Notes: generated by a model from the letters alone, not told the origin. A stretch of DNA of 64,000 nucleotides from Arthrobacter sp. ok362 (GCF_900102785.1 NZ_FNGC01000001.1:465838-529837); one strand, 5' to 3'; shown: positions 18,285 through 27,536, counted from the stretch's first letter. Numbers and translations: made by a program.

Positions 18285-18755
18285 GTGGCACGTGTGAAGA
18301 GGGCGGTTAACGCCCACAAGAAGCGCCGGGTTATCCTCGAACGCGCAAAGGGCTACCGCGGACAGCGTTCACGCCTGTACCGCAAGGCAAAAGAGCAGCT
18401 GCTGCACTCGTTTGTGTACAGCTATGGCGACCGCAAGAAGAAGAAGGGCGACTTCCGCCGTCTTTGGATCCAGCGCATCAACGCTGCATCCCGCGCCAAC
18501 GGCCTGACCTACAACCGACTGATCCAGGGCCTGAAGGCCGCTGAGGTTGAGGTTGACCGCCGTATGCTGGCCGAGCTTGCCGTTTCCGACGCCAACGCCT
18601 TCGCCGCGCTGGTCAAGGTCGCCAAGGACTCGCTGCCCGCCGACACGTCCGCTCCGGCCGTCCAGGCTGAAGCCGCTCCGGCTCCGAAGGCTGCCAAGAA
18701 GGCTCCCGCGAAGAAGCCTGCTGCCAAGGTGGCTGCCGACGAGGCCGCAAAGTAG
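18285..18755 (+). CDS. rplT: Ribosomal protein bL20 with Ala/Lys tail
   Basis: Early-assembly 50S protein that binds 23S rRNA domain II. The body ([49 protein letters not shown]) is canonical and ends near residue 118. A tail of about 38 residues rich in Ala, Pro and Lys follows, which most bL20 proteins lack and which resembles the IF3 tail in composition. It starts with GTG 18285, 7 nt after AAGGAG. It is the usual repressor of its own operon in other bacteria. Confidence 0.97.
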   Translation: MARVKRAVNAHKKRRVILERAKGYRGQRSRLYRKAKEQLLHSFVYSYGDRKKKKGDFRRLWIQRINAASRANGLTYNRLIQGLKAAEVEVDRRMLAELAVSDANAFAALVKVAKDSLPADTSAPAVQAEAAPAPKAAKKAPAKKPAAKVAADEAAK

Positions 18756-18820
18756 TTCCTGCCGCGGTTGAAAGACTGCAACGTTCAAGAGCCGGCTGCG
18801 AGAGCAACTAAGGTTCTTAT

Positions 18821-19717
18821 ATGAACGAAACCGGGCGCCCGCAAGACTTTCCACTTTCCAACCCCCGAGCTGATCGGGTGAGGAAGGTGGCACAACTTGC
18901 CGGGCGCCCGGCCCGTTTAAAGCGCCGTGAGTTCCTCGCGGAGGGGCCGCAGGCCGTGCGCGAGGCGCTGAAGCTGCATCAGAAGCGGATTGCCGCGGGG
19001 GAGCCCGGCATCGTCTATGAGGTCTACGCGAGCGAGTCCTGCCTGGACCGGCACCCGGATCTGGAGACACTCGCGGAGGACACCACCGCGTACCTCGCCA
19101 CCGACGAAGTGCTCGCCGCGATGGCGGACACGGTCACCCCGCAGGGCGTCCTCGCGGTCTGCGGTTTCCTGGACGTCGGCCTCGATCAGGTGCTGGACGC
19201 GGGCCCCCAGCTGGTCGCGGTCCTGTGCCAGGTCCGCGACCCCGGCAACGCCGGAACCGTCCTGCGCGCGGCCGACGCCGCCGGCGCCGACGCTGTAATC
19301 CTGACCGGCTCCAGCGTCGATATCTACAACCCCAAGGCGGTCCGTTCGACGGCGGGATCCCTCTTCCATCTGCCGATCGTCCTCGGCGCCGACGTGGCGG
19401 AGCTCGCGGCCCATTGCAAAGAACGGGGAATCGGCGTGCTCGCCGCAGACGGGTACGGCCAGCTGAACCTGGACCGTCTCCAGGACGAGAACGCCGCCCG
19501 CCGCCTGGGGGCCTCCGCCGCCGAGTCGGTCTACGCGCTGGAAAAGCCCACAGCCTGGCTCTTCGGTAACGAGGCCCAGGGCCTGTCCGAGGACGAGATC
19601 GCGCTGGCCGACCACCGGGTGGCCGTCCCGGTCTATGGGGGAGCGGAAAGCCTGAACCTCGGCACCGCCGCCACCGTCTGCCTCTACGCCAGCGCCCGCT
19701 CCCAGCAGGCGTCCTAG
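18821..19717 (+). CDS. TrmH/SpoU-family rRNA 2'-O-methyltransferase
   Basis: SPOUT-class RNA methyltransferase of 298 aa. The N-terminal substrate-binding domain (FLAEGPQAVREALK) precedes the trefoil-knot catalytic domain with motif 1 QVRDPGNAGTVLRAADAAGAD, motif 2 WLFGNEAQGLSEDE and motif 3 VPVYGGAESLNLGTAATVCLY. The likely target is 23S rRNA, as in other members downstream of rplT. The gene ends before a strong terminator at 19776-19809. Confidence 0.9.
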   Translation: MNETGRPQDFPLSNPRADRVRKVAQLAGRPARLKRREFLAEGPQAVREALKLHQKRIAAGEPGIVYEVYASESCLDRHPDLETLAEDTTAYLATDEVLAAMADTVTPQGVLAVCGFLDVGLDQVLDAGPQLVAVLCQVRDPGNAGTVLRAADAAGADAVILTGSSVDIYNPKAVRSTAGSLFHLPIVLGADVAELAAHCKERGIGVLAADGYGQLNLDRLQDENAARRLGASAAESVYALEKPTAWLFGNEAQGLSEDEIALADHRVAVPVYGGAESLNLGTAATVCLYASARSQQAS

Positions 19718-19775
19718 CGGCCCTGCAAAGAGCCGGCCCGTCCGGCGGGGAAATCCCGCGGGAAGCAGCTAAACA

Positions 19776-19809
19776 ACGGCGGGGCCCACCGAAAGGTGGG
19801 CCCCGCCGT
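19776..19809. terminator. Terminator between TrmH-like and GlsB-like genes
   Basis: Perfect 15-bp stem ACGGCGGGGCCCACC with a GAAA tetraloop, between convergent genes. Confidence 0.88.
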
Positions 19810-19860
19810 CGTACTGTCACTGCCGCTTCACGCGAAGTGTGCGGTCAGTGCTGTGGAAAT

Positions 19861-20127
19861 CTATGAGGTCTTGTTGCGCCCTGTGATGGCGCCGTAAATG
19901 CCCGCAACCGCGAGGCCACCGACAATGGCCAGGAGCCAGGAACCAAGATTCCAGAATTCCATCTTGCCCCCGCCGAACAGAAGGTCCCCGATCCAGCCGC
20001 CGACAATTGCGCCGACGACGCCGAGCGCGAGGCTGGTAATCCAGCCGCCGCCGACCCTGCCGGGCATGACTGCCTTGACGATTGCACCTACTATGAGTCC
20101 GAGAATGATCCAGCCAAGAAAGCCCAT
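19861..20127 (-). CDS. GlsB/YeaQ/YmgE stress-response membrane protein
   Basis: 88-aa protein with three hydrophobic helices and Gly-zipper character (GFLGWIILGLIVGAIVKAVMPGR, ALGVVGAIVGGWIGDLLFG, LLAIVGGLAVAGIYGAITGR), typical of the transglycosylase-associated (GlsB/YeaQ) family. It starts at ATG 20127 with a strong GGAGGAG Shine-Dalgarno. The function is a general envelope-stress role known only by association. Confidence 0.87.
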   Translation of the reverse strand: MGFLGWIILGLIVGAIVKAVMPGRVGGGWITSLALGVVGAIVGGWIGDLLFGGGKMEFWNLGSWLLAIVGGLAVAGIYGAITGRNKTS

Positions 20128-20300
20128 GTCTCCTCCTACATATTCGTCGGCATCCAAATTGTGGATCCCGAATATGGCTTCAAGCTAACATAGGGCGGAT
20201 TACTTGTCAGCAGGGGACTACCCAATCGTTACGTGGCCCAGTTGCCCTGCCGCGGTTCGGCGCCAGCCCGGAAACGGGTACGGTATTCCTTGTGGGCGCT

Positions 20301-20338
20301 GGGTTCTTCTGGTGTTCGCGTACACCCCGGAAGAACCC
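20301..20338 (+). promoter_or_regulatory. Stable hairpin directly upstream of the CDF transporter Shine-Dalgarno
   Basis: Outer stem GGGTTCTTC/GAAGAACCC (20301-20309 with 20330-20338) encloses an inner stem GGTGT/ACACC. The AAGGAG at 20342-20347 begins 3 nt later. The rest of the 228-bp gap (20128-20355) shows no gene. It is a candidate translational switch. Confidence 0.5.
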
Positions 20339-20355
20339 CATAAGGAGAAGCTCAC

Positions 20356-21276
20356 GTGGCTGCAAATGGCGGTACCAAGGCGATTTTCGCGGCACTGGCC
20401 GCAAACCTGACCATCGCCGTTTTGAAGTTCGTCGCCTACTTTCTGACGCTGTCCTCGTCCATGCTGGCCGAGGCCATTCACTCGCTCGCAGACTCCGGCA
20501 ACCAGTTGCTGCTTTTGGTCGGCGGCAAGCGCGCGCAGCGGAAGGCCAGCCCCGAGCACCCCTTCGGCTACGGCCGTGAGCGGTACATCTACGCCTTCAT
20601 TGTCTCGATTGTGCTCTTCAGTGTCGGCGGCCTGTTCGCACTGTATGAGGCCTGGGGGAAAATCCAGCACCCGCACGCCATCGAAGGAGACTTTTGGTGG
20701 GTGCCGCTTGCCGTCCTGATCGGCGCAATCGTTGCCGAGTCCTTCTCGTTCCGGACAGCGATCATCGAATCCAACCCCCTCCGGGGAAAGCAAAGCTGGA
20801 TCAAGTTCATCCGCAATGCCAAGCAGCCGGAACTGCCGGTGATCCTGCTTGAGGATTTCGGCGCCCTCGTGGGCCTGGTGTTCGCGCTCTTCGGCGTGGG
20901 CCTGACGCTCCTGACCGGGAACGGCATCTGGGACGCCCTCGGCACCGCGATGATCGGTCTGCTGCTCGTGGCGATCGCTGTGGTGCTGGCCATGGAAACC
21001 AAGTCCCTGCTGCTGGGCGAGTCGGCCACCCGCGATGACGTCGCCAAGATCCGCAGCGCGATCGAAGCCGGCGGCAGCAGCGTCATTCACCTCAAGACCA
21101 TGCACCTTGGCCCTGAGGAGCTGCTGGTGGCTGCCAAGATCAGCATCGGCCGTTCGGACTCAGGCGAGGACATTGCGAAGGCGATTGATGACGCAGAGGT
21201 CCGGGTCCGTGAAGCCGTCCCGATTGCCCGGGTCATCTACCTGGAACCGGACGTGCAGCGCGTCAGCGCCCCCTGA
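20356..21276 (+). CDS. Cation diffusion facilitator family transporter
   Basis: 306-aa CDF protein that would export divalent cations (Zn2+, Mn2+ or Fe2+) by proton antiport. Six transmembrane helices are visible. The helix II metal motif is HSLADSGNQ (HxxxD type) and the helix V equivalent is LLEDFGALVG. The C-terminal cytoplasmic ferredoxin-like domain (VIHLKTMHLGPEELLVAAKISI) is present. The long loop with PEHPFGYGRERYIYAF is characteristic. GTG 20356 is preceded by AAGGAG. Metal identity is not deducible. A 38-nt hairpin sits just before the Shine-Dalgarno. Confidence 0.88.
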   Translation: MAANGGTKAIFAALAANLTIAVLKFVAYFLTLSSSMLAEAIHSLADSGNQLLLLVGGKRAQRKASPEHPFGYGRERYIYAFIVSIVLFSVGGLFALYEAWGKIQHPHAIEGDFWWVPLAVLIGAIVAESFSFRTAIIESNPLRGKQSWIKFIRNAKQPELPVILLEDFGALVGLVFALFGVGLTLLTGNGIWDALGTAMIGLLLVAIAVVLAMETKSLLLGESATRDDVAKIRSAIEAGGSSVIHLKTMHLGPEELLVAAKISIGRSDSGEDIAKAIDDAEVRVREAVPIARVIYLEPDVQRVSAP

Positions 21277-21326
21277 GCCGCCCGCCACGCCAGCCCAGCC
21301 CTATACAAAACAACAGCCCTAAAGAA

Positions 21327-21369
21327 AACGGCAGTCCTGTCCAGTTCAACACTGGACAGGACTGCCGTT
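21327..21369. terminator. Bidirectional terminator between CDF and MFS genes
   Basis: Perfect 19-bp stem AACGGCAGTCCTGTCCAGT with loop TCAAC, followed by CTGTTT on the plus strand and preceded by an A-rich run that gives a U-tract on the minus strand. Confidence 0.9.
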
Positions 21370-21423
21370 CTGTTTGAGCATGCCCGCCTATTGCCCTGCC
21401 GCTTTGCCGCGGCCAAGGTGCGG

Positions 21424-22632
21424 CTAGGAGGCCAGCGGCCGCCTGCGTTCCACAACGCCGCTGATGGCAGCGACCCCGAGCCCCAGTACGGCCAGGACCG
21501 CACCTACGAGCGCGGGCGCGACGTAGCCCCAGCCCCAGGCGATCACAAGGCCGCCCAGGAAGGCGCCCAGGGCATTGGCGACGTTGAGCGCCGCATGGTT
21601 GAGCGAGGAGGCCAGCGACGGTGCGTCGGGGGACGCATCCAGAAGTCTGGTCTGCAGGGCCGGAACCAGCATGGACCCGGCGGCGCCAACCACGAACACC
21701 ATGACCAGCGCGGACCAGGCCCAATGGACGCCAACGGCATAGACCACCAGTGCCACCGCCGTGCCGGGCAGCACCCAGTAGATCGTGCCCATGACGGACT
21801 TATCGGCGATCCGGCCGCCCACGATGTTGCCCAGCACCATGCCCGCGCCGTACAGCGCCACGACCAGCGGCAGCCAGGGCGCGGGGACGCCGGCCACGGA
21901 GGTCATGGTGTGCGAAATGTAGGTGTAGGTCGCGAAGAAACCGCCGAAGCCGACGATGCCGACCAGGATGGCAAGCCACACTTGGAGCCGCTTGAGCGCG
22001 CCGAGCTCACGGCGGAAGCTGGCATCTGCGTGCGGCTTCTGGAACGGGACGAACTTCCACAGCATGGCGAGCGTAATGATGCCGATCAGGCCCACCAGCA
22101 GGAACAGGAGCCGCCACCCGTAGCTCTGGCCCAGCCAGGTAGCGAAGGGGACGCCGATGACGTTGGACACCGTCAGCCCGGCCATGACCATCGAAATCGC
22201 CCAACCCCGCTTGGTCGGCGCCACCAAGGAGGCGGCAATCACGGCCGCGACCCCGAAGAAGGCGCCGTGGGGCAGTCCCGCGGCGAACCGGGACACCAGC
22301 ATGGAGCCGTAGTCCGGGGCGAGGAAGGAACTGAGGTTGGCGATGCTGAAGAAGAGCATGAGCCCCAGGGCCAGATACTTCCGCGGGAGTTTGGCCCCGA
22401 CGGCGGCGAGCACCGGCGCGCCGATCACGACGCCGAGGGCGTAGGCCGAAATAAGGTGACCGGCCTCGGGCGTGCTGATGTTCAGGCCCTGTTCGATCTC
22501 CTTGAGCAGGCCCATCATGGTGAATTCTGTGGTGCCGATGCCGAATCCGCCCATCGCCAGGGCAATGATGGCCAGGGCAACGTGACGGGTGCCGGTCTTG
22601 GACGGCGCCGGGGCGTATGTGGTGGTTGTCAT
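21424..22632 (-). CDS. MFS exporter, AraJ/DHA1-like
   Basis: 402-aa protein with 12 hydrophobic helices. The N-terminus ALAMGGFGIGTTEFTMMGLL is the signature of the AraJ/Cmx-type drug-sugar efflux group, and APVLAAVGAKLPRKYLAL is the loop 2-3 motif. Relatives export sugars or antibiotics; the substrate is unknown. It is transcribed leftward from an AT-containing region upstream (22633-22861) in which ATTTATC-like promoter sequence is visible on the minus strand, but no gene. Confidence 0.88.
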   Translation of the reverse strand: MTTTTYAPAPSKTGTRHVALAIIALAMGGFGIGTTEFTMMGLLKEIEQGLNISTPEAGHLISAYALGVVIGAPVLAAVGAKLPRKYLALGLMLFFSIANLSSFLAPDYGSMLVSRFAAGLPHGAFFGVAAVIAASLVAPTKRGWAISMVMAGLTVSNVIGVPFATWLGQSYGWRLLFLLVGLIGIITLAMLWKFVPFQKPHADASFRRELGALKRLQVWLAILVGIVGFGGFFATYTYISHTMTSVAGVPAPWLPLVVALYGAGMVLGNIVGGRIADKSVMGTIYWVLPGTAVALVVYAVGVHWAWSALVMVFVVGAAGSMLVPALQTRLLDASPDAPSLASSLNHAALNVANALGAFLGGLVIAWGWGYVAPALVGAVLAVLGLGVAAISGVVERRRPLAS

Positions 22633-22848
22633 TCGTCTTTTCGGGGAGATTTTCCGGGAGGATCCGGAGGGATCGGACAGATAAATATGCTTTTAAGAAC
22701 TGGGAGGCGGCGCCGAATATTCCGCAACCGGCCGCAACCGGTCTGCGCGGCCGCCTCCACCATTCTCCCTTACCCTGCCGCTCGCGGTTCCCGCTCCCGG
22801 ACCCGCCCGTGACGCGGTCCCGCCCCCGACGCGGTACCAGGAGCGCCT

Positions 22849-22861
22849 TAGACTTGGGGGC
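22849..22861 (+). promoter_or_regulatory. Putative leaderless promoter of the NUDIX gene
   Basis: TAGACT at 22849-22854, 7 nt before the GTG start at 22862. Confidence 0.5.
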
Positions 22862-23326
22862 GTGACTGGACTCATTGGCGTCGTCGGCGGCGCAGTAGTG
22901 GACTCCCTGGCCGAACCGGGCATGCTCCTTGTGGCGCGGCGCACGGCGCCGCCGCAGTTTGCCGGAATGTGGGAGTTTCCGGGCGGAAAGGTGGAGCCGG
23001 GCGAGGCAGCCGAAGAGGCCCTGCACCGCGAGCTCCGCGAGGAACTGGGCGTGCTGGTGCGGCTCGGGTCCGAGCTGCCCGCGGAGACCGCCACGGGCTG
23101 GCCGCTCAACGAGAAGGCGGCGATGAGGGTCTGGTTCGCCGAACTCGCTGAGGGCGAGCCCAGGCCGCTGGAAGACCACGACGAACTGCGCTGGCTCGAC
23201 CTCCGCAACCCGGCGGAGGTCTTGGGCCTGCCATGGATCCCGGCGGACTTCCCCATCGTCGAAGCCCTCCTGGCAGCAGTCCGGGCCGCCGGGCCGCGCG
23301 GAGCGGGAGCTGGCCTTACCCGCTGA
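22862..23326 (+). CDS. MutT-like NUDIX hydrolase (8-oxo-dGTPase type)
   Basis: 154-aa NUDIX protein. The Nudix box GGKVEPGEAAEEALHRELRE (continuing ELGV) fits the Gx5Ex7REUxEExGU pattern, and FAGMWEFPGGK is the MutT subfamily lead-in. It probably sanitises oxidised (d)GTP, limiting A:T to C:G transversions. The GTG start is supported by a leaderless -10 box. There is no obvious link to the transhydrogenase operon that follows. Confidence 0.88.
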   Translation: MTGLIGVVGGAVVDSLAEPGMLLVARRTAPPQFAGMWEFPGGKVEPGEAAEEALHRELREELGVLVRLGSELPAETATGWPLNEKAAMRVWFAELAEGEPRPLEDHDELRWLDLRNPAEVLGLPWIPADFPIVEALLAAVRAAGPRGAGAGLTR

Positions 23327-23415
23327 CCCGGACGCGCCGACGGGCTCCGGAAGCCCACCTCTCGCCAAACCGTCAGGCATGTGCCTACTCTGAACGCAAT
23401 CGAGAGGAGTGGCCC

Positions 23416-24558
23416 GTGCAGGTCGGTGTCGGACGAGAGCAGCGAGCCGGAGAACGCCGCGTTGCGGCCACACCGGAGACGGTCCAGCAACTGACAGCCC
23501 TCGGGCTCCATCTCCTGGTGGAGAGCGGTGCCGGAACCGAAGCAGGGTTTGCGGACGCCGCCTTCAAAGAGGCCGGCGCCACCGTGATCTCCGAACTCCC
23601 GTTCGAGGCCCTCGACGTCCTGCTGCATGTCCGCCCCATCACCCCGGAGGCCGCGGCCCGGCTTCGGCCCGGCACAGTCACCATCGGCCTGGCGTCGCCG
23701 GCCACGGAACTGCGGACTGTCCGCGCGCTGGCCGCCGCCGGGATCACCTCGTTCGCCCTGGAGCTGCTTCCGCGGATTTCCCGGGCACAGTCCATGGACG
23801 CACTCAGCTCGCAGTCCCTGGTCACCGGCTACCGCGCGGTGCTGGAAGCCGCAGTGCGGTACCCGCGGTTCTTCCCGCTCTACATGACCGCCGCGGGGAC
23901 TGTCCCGCCGGCGAGGGTGCTGGTCCTCGGGGCCGGTGTCGCCGGGCTGCAGGCGATCGGCACGGCGAAGCGGCTCGGCGCCCGGGTGTCAGCCAACGAC
24001 ATCCGGGCCGCCTCTGCAGACGAGGTCGCCTCGATGGGTGGCACTTTCATCAATCTGGACGTGGACGCGGCGGCCGAAGGAACCGGAGGATACGCCCGTG
24101 CCCTCGGCGAGGACCGGGCGCAACGCCAGCGCAGCCTCCTTGCCCCGCACGTCGCTGCAGCGGACATCCTGATCACGACGGCGGCCATCCCGGGCCGGCC
24201 CGCTCCCTTGCTGGTGACCACCGCTATGGTGGCCAGCATGCGGGCCGGGTCGGTCGTCGTCGACCTCGCCGCGGAGTCCGGAGGCAACGTCGAAGGCGTG
24301 ATCGCCGGCCAGGACGTCCAGGTGCCGGTCGACGGCGGGTCGGTCACGCTCGTGGGCCTGCAGGACGCGGCATCCGCCATGCCGTCGGATGCCTCCCGGC
24401 TTTTCGCCCGGAACGTCAGCAACTTCCTCGCCCTCATGACCGACGGCGGCTTGGTGGCCCCGGACTTCGACGACGACGTGGTCGCCGGAACGTGCCTGAC
24501 CCACGGCGGCGCCGTGCGGCATGCCCCCACCGCGGCAGCACTGGAAACGGAGGCATGA
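23416..24558 (+). CDS. pntAA: NAD(P) transhydrogenase subunit alpha, part 1 (PntAA)
   Basis: NAD(H)-binding peripheral domain I of proton-translocating transhydrogenase, which drives NADPH formation with the proton-motive force. It has 380 aa. The AlaDH/PNT N-terminal domain (VGREQRAGERRVAATPETVQQL) precedes the Rossmann motif VLVLGAGVAGLQAIGTAKRLGA near residue 171 and the VVDLAAESGGNVEG segment. GTG 23416 has GAGGAG 7 nt upstream. As in Rhodospirillum and other actinobacteria, the alpha subunit is split into two genes. The stop overlaps pntAB. Confidence 0.94.
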   Translation: MQVGVGREQRAGERRVAATPETVQQLTALGLHLLVESGAGTEAGFADAAFKEAGATVISELPFEALDVLLHVRPITPEAAARLRPGTVTIGLASPATELRTVRALAAAGITSFALELLPRISRAQSMDALSSQSLVTGYRAVLEAAVRYPRFFPLYMTAAGTVPPARVLVLGAGVAGLQAIGTAKRLGARVSANDIRAASADEVASMGGTFINLDVDAAAEGTGGYARALGEDRAQRQRSLLAPHVAAADILITTAAIPGRPAPLLVTTAMVASMRAGSVVVDLAAESGGNVEGVIAGQDVQVPVDGGSVTLVGLQDAASAMPSDASRLFARNVSNFLALMTDGGLVAPDFDDDVVAGTCLTHGGAVRHAPTAAALETEA

Positions 24559-24941
24559 TGGGCCCGGTCGCGTTGCTGACAGTGGTAGTGCTGGCAGTGT
24601 TCGTCGGCTTCGAAGTCGTCTCCAAGGTCACCAGCAAGCTGCACACACCGCTGATGTCCGGCGCCAACGCCATCCACGGCATCATCCTGGTCGGCGCCAT
24701 CATCGTGGCCGGAGCGGCCAGCGACCCGTGGGTGCTTGGCATCGCGCTCCTGGCCGTGGTCCTGGCAACCGTCAACCTCGTGGGCGGCTTCGTGGTCACG
24801 GACCGGATGCTTGAGATGTTCAGCGCCCACAAGCGGCCGCGCACCCCCGCACGAACCGGCACCGCCCCAGCTGGCGGAACAGCGGGAGCAGGACACCCCA
24901 ACGACGGGAGCGCAAGCGACGCGGCGGGGGAGGGCCGATGA
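24555..24941 (+). CDS. pntAB: NAD(P) transhydrogenase subunit alpha, part 2 (PntAB)
   Basis: Membrane domain portion of alpha. Three hydrophobic helices (VALLTVVVLAVFVGFEVVSKV, NAIHGIILVGAIIVAGA, VLGIALLAVVLATVNLVGGFVVTDRML) are followed by a Gly/Ala/Pro-rich cytoplasmic tail to 128 aa. The SKLHTPLMSGANAIHG motif is invariant in the family. Two adjacent ATGs (24555 and 24558) are possible; the first overlaps the pntAA stop, the second has better spacing from GGAGG. The end overlaps pntB by 4 bp. Confidence 0.93.
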   Translation: MMGPVALLTVVVLAVFVGFEVVSKVTSKLHTPLMSGANAIHGIILVGAIIVAGAASDPWVLGIALLAVVLATVNLVGGFVVTDRMLEMFSAHKRPRTPARTGTAPAGGTAGAGHPNDGSASDAAGEGR

Positions 24942-26311
24942 GTCTCCTGACCCCCGAATGGACAGCGCTGCTCTACCTTGCGGCGGCCGTCTGCTTCATC
25001 CTGGCGCTCAAGGGCCTTAGCTCGCCACGGACCGCCCGCCGCGGCAACGCCATCGGTGCCGCCGGGGCGCTCCTCGCCGTCATCACCGTGTTCTTCTCGG
25101 CGCGGCTGGAAAATATTCCGCTCATCCTCGTGGCCATAGTCGTGGGCTCCGTGATTGCCGTCCCCGTGGCCCGGCGGGTGCAGATGACCCAGATGCCCCA
25201 ACTGGTGGCGCTCTTCAACGGCGTCGGAGGCGGGGCCGCCGCACTCGTCGCCGTACTGGAACTTGGCCACAACGAGGACCCCTGGGTCCGCCTGGCCGTG
25301 GTCTTCACCATGCTGGTGGGCGCGGTGTCCTTCGCCGGCTCCGCAGTGACTGTGGGCAAGCTGCAGGAACTCATCAGCACCCGCCCGCTGCTGTTTCCCG
25401 GCATGCCCTGGGTCATGGGGGCCGTCCTGCTGGGGGCAGTCATCTCGGGAGCGCTGGTGGTCCTGATCGGGTCGCTCGGCTGGTCGCTCGCGCTGCTGGG
25501 CCTGGGGCTCGCCGCCGGGCTGCTCCTGGTGTTGCCCGTCGGCGGCGCGGACGTGCCGATCGTGATCTCCCTGCTGAACGCCTTCACGGGACTGGCGGTG
25601 GCAGCCTCCGGCGTGGTCCTGGGGAATGTCCTGCTCCTCGTTGCCGGGACGCTGGTCGGCGCGAGCGGCACAATCCTGACCAAGGTCATGGCCTCGGCCA
25701 TGGGACGCGGAGTCGCCGGCATCCTGTTCGGGGCGTTCAAAGGCGGCTCGACGGCGGGTTCCACCGCCCTGAGCGACCGGCCCGTGCGTTGCTCGTCGCC
25801 GGAGGACGTTGCCGTCCAGCTCGGCTACGCCCAGCGGGTGGTGATCGTTCCCGGCTACGGACTCGCCGTGGCGCAGGGCCAGCACACCGTGGCGGAGCTC
25901 GCCACAGCCTTGGCCGCCCGCGGTGTGGACGTGGTGTTTGCCATTCACCCTGTGGCGGGACGCATGCCGGGCCACATGAACGTGCTGCTGGCCGAGGCCG
26001 ACGTGCCGTACGAGTCACTGCGGGAGCTGGCCGAAGTCAATCCCGAGTTCGCGACCACGGATGTCGCGCTGGTGGTCGGCGCCAATGACGTCGTCAACCC
26101 CGCGGCCAAGTCTTCCCCCGGTTCACCGATTTACGGGATGCCGATCCTGGAGGTGGTGCAGGCCCAGCAGGTCGTGTTCCTGAAGCGGTCGATGCGCCCG
26201 GGGTTTGCCGGCATCGAGAACGAGCTCCTGCACGATCCCAAGACCACGCTCCTGTTCGGGGACGCCAAGGAATCGCTGGCCAGGGTGCTGGGCGCGGTTA
26301 AGGCACTCTAG
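24938..26311 (+). CDS. pntB: NAD(P) transhydrogenase subunit beta (PntB)
   Basis: 457-aa subunit combining membrane domain II (about nine helices, residues 1-270) with the NADP(H)-binding domain III. Domain III shows the family sequences VVIVPGYGLAVAQGQHTVAELA, AIHPVAGRMPGHMNVLLAEADVPYE, NDVVNPAAK and KRSMRPGFAGIENELL. It completes a three-gene overlapping operon producing NADPH for biosynthesis and redox defence. A 15-bp sequence is tandemly repeated just beyond the stop (26323-26353). Confidence 0.95.
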   Translation: MSLLTPEWTALLYLAAAVCFILALKGLSSPRTARRGNAIGAAGALLAVITVFFSARLENIPLILVAIVVGSVIAVPVARRVQMTQMPQLVALFNGVGGGAAALVAVLELGHNEDPWVRLAVVFTMLVGAVSFAGSAVTVGKLQELISTRPLLFPGMPWVMGAVLLGAVISGALVVLIGSLGWSLALLGLGLAAGLLLVLPVGGADVPIVISLLNAFTGLAVAASGVVLGNVLLLVAGTLVGASGTILTKVMASAMGRGVAGILFGAFKGGSTAGSTALSDRPVRCSSPEDVAVQLGYAQRVVIVPGYGLAVAQGQHTVAELATALAARGVDVVFAIHPVAGRMPGHMNVLLAEADVPYESLRELAEVNPEFATTDVALVVGANDVVNPAAKSSPGSPIYGMPILEVVQAQQVVFLKRSMRPGFAGIENELLHDPKTTLLFGDAKESLARVLGAVKAL

Positions 26312-26322
26312 GCCCGCGGCGC

Positions 26323-26353
26323 TCCAGGTTCACCGCGTTCCAGGTTCACCGCG
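26323..26353 (+). repeat. Short tandem repeat after pntB
   Basis: TCCAGGTTCACCGCG occurs at 26323-26337 and 26339-26353 (period 16). No function is apparent. Confidence 0.8.
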
Positions 26354-26372
26354 CGCTGAGGTGGAGCGGGCT

Positions 26373-27536
26373 TCAAAACAGCGTGGGCTGGGCCGAGCTG
26401 GAACGGGCTGCGTCGGTGTGGGCTGTGCCCGCGTGGCCGGCGCGCAGGGCGCCCGCGTGCCCGGCAGTGTCCGGGATGCTTCCGGCCGGGTACTGGGCTT
26501 CTTCCTGGCGGGCATCGTCGTGGTCGTTGCCGCCGTCAAGATCCCTGTGGCTGAATCCCTGCGAGCCGGAAAAGCCGTGCAGGTCCTTGAAGTAGCGGAT
26601 ACGGCCGGCCAGCCACGCCCGGTACTCCTTGGACGCATAGGACCCGCTGCCGTACAGGCGACGGTACTTGCCGGCCAGTTGCGGATGTTCGCGGGCGATC
26701 CACTGCATAAACCATTCACGGGTGCCCGGTTTCAGGTACAGCGCGCCGGCCGTGACGCCTGTGGCGCCGGCCGCCGCCAGGGCGCCGAAGAGGGAGTCGA
26801 GGGCGTCGTCGCTGTCCGAGAGCCACGGCAGGATGGGCATGGCCATGACGCCGCAGGGCAGACCGGCCTCCCGCAACCGGGAAATGAGCTTCAGCCGTGC
26901 CCGCGGCCCCGGCGTGCCCGGTTCCACGGCTTCGGACAGCTCTTCGTTGGTCATGGCCAGCGAAATGCCCACCCCCACGGGCACCTGGGCCGCGGCATGC
27001 TTCAGCAGCGGTATGTCACGGGCCAGGAGCGTGCCCTTGGTGAGGATGGACAGGGGAGTGCCGGAGTCGGCGAGGGCACCGATGATGCCGGGCATGAGCT
27101 GATAGCGGCCCTCGGCGCGCTGGTACGGGTCCGTGTTGGTGCCGAGGGCCACGTGCTCGTGCCGCCAGGACGGCTTGGCCAGTTCCTTGCGCAGGATCTC
27201 GGCGGCGTTGATCTTGACCACCACCTGGCTCTCAAAGTCCAGGCCGGCGTCGAAGTCCAGATAGGTGTGGCTCTTCCGGGCGAAGCAGTAGACGCAGGCA
27301 TGGCTGCAGCCGCGGTAGGGGTTGATGGTCCACTCGAACGGCATCCGCGAACCGGCGACCACCTTGTTGAGCACCGATTTGGCGGTGACCTCATGGAAGG
27401 TGATCCCGGCAAATTCCGGGGTGGACACGGACCGCACCAGCCCGGCCAGCGGCAGCAGGGCTGGTGCGGCTGGCGAATCGGCGGAAAGGGCGGCCGGGGA
27501 ATCGCCGCGCTCAAGTGCTTGTGCGTCCCATCTCAT
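26373..27536 (-). CDS. Radical SAM protein, Rv2578c/SplB-like family, SOS-controlled
   Basis: 387-aa radical SAM protein. The cluster motif is GCSHACVYCFAR (Cx3Cx2C); the core also has NPYRGC, WTINPYRG, LGTNTDPYQRAEG and LTKGTLLARDIPLL, as in actinobacterial Rv2578c-type proteins related to spore photoproduct lyase-like enzymes. The C-terminal 60 residues are His/Ala/Asp-rich and probably disordered. A near-perfect LexA operator lies 9 bp upstream of the start codon, so it is very likely an SOS gene. A role in repair of UV or radical DNA lesions is inference from the operator and family; the substrate is unknown. Confidence 0.85.
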   Translation of the reverse strand: MRWDAQALERGDSPAALSADSPAAPALLPLAGLVRSVSTPEFAGITFHEVTAKSVLNKVVAGSRMPFEWTINPYRGCSHACVYCFARKSHTYLDFDAGLDFESQVVVKINAAEILRKELAKPSWRHEHVALGTNTDPYQRAEGRYQLMPGIIGALADSGTPLSILTKGTLLARDIPLLKHAAAQVPVGVGISLAMTNEELSEAVEPGTPGPRARLKLISRLREAGLPCGVMAMPILPWLSDSDDALDSLFGALAAAGATGVTAGALYLKPGTREWFMQWIAREHPQLAGKYRRLYGSGSYASKEYRAWLAGRIRYFKDLHGFSGSQGFSHRDLDGGNDHDDARQEEAQYPAGSIPDTAGHAGALRAGHAGTAHTDAARSSSAQPTLF

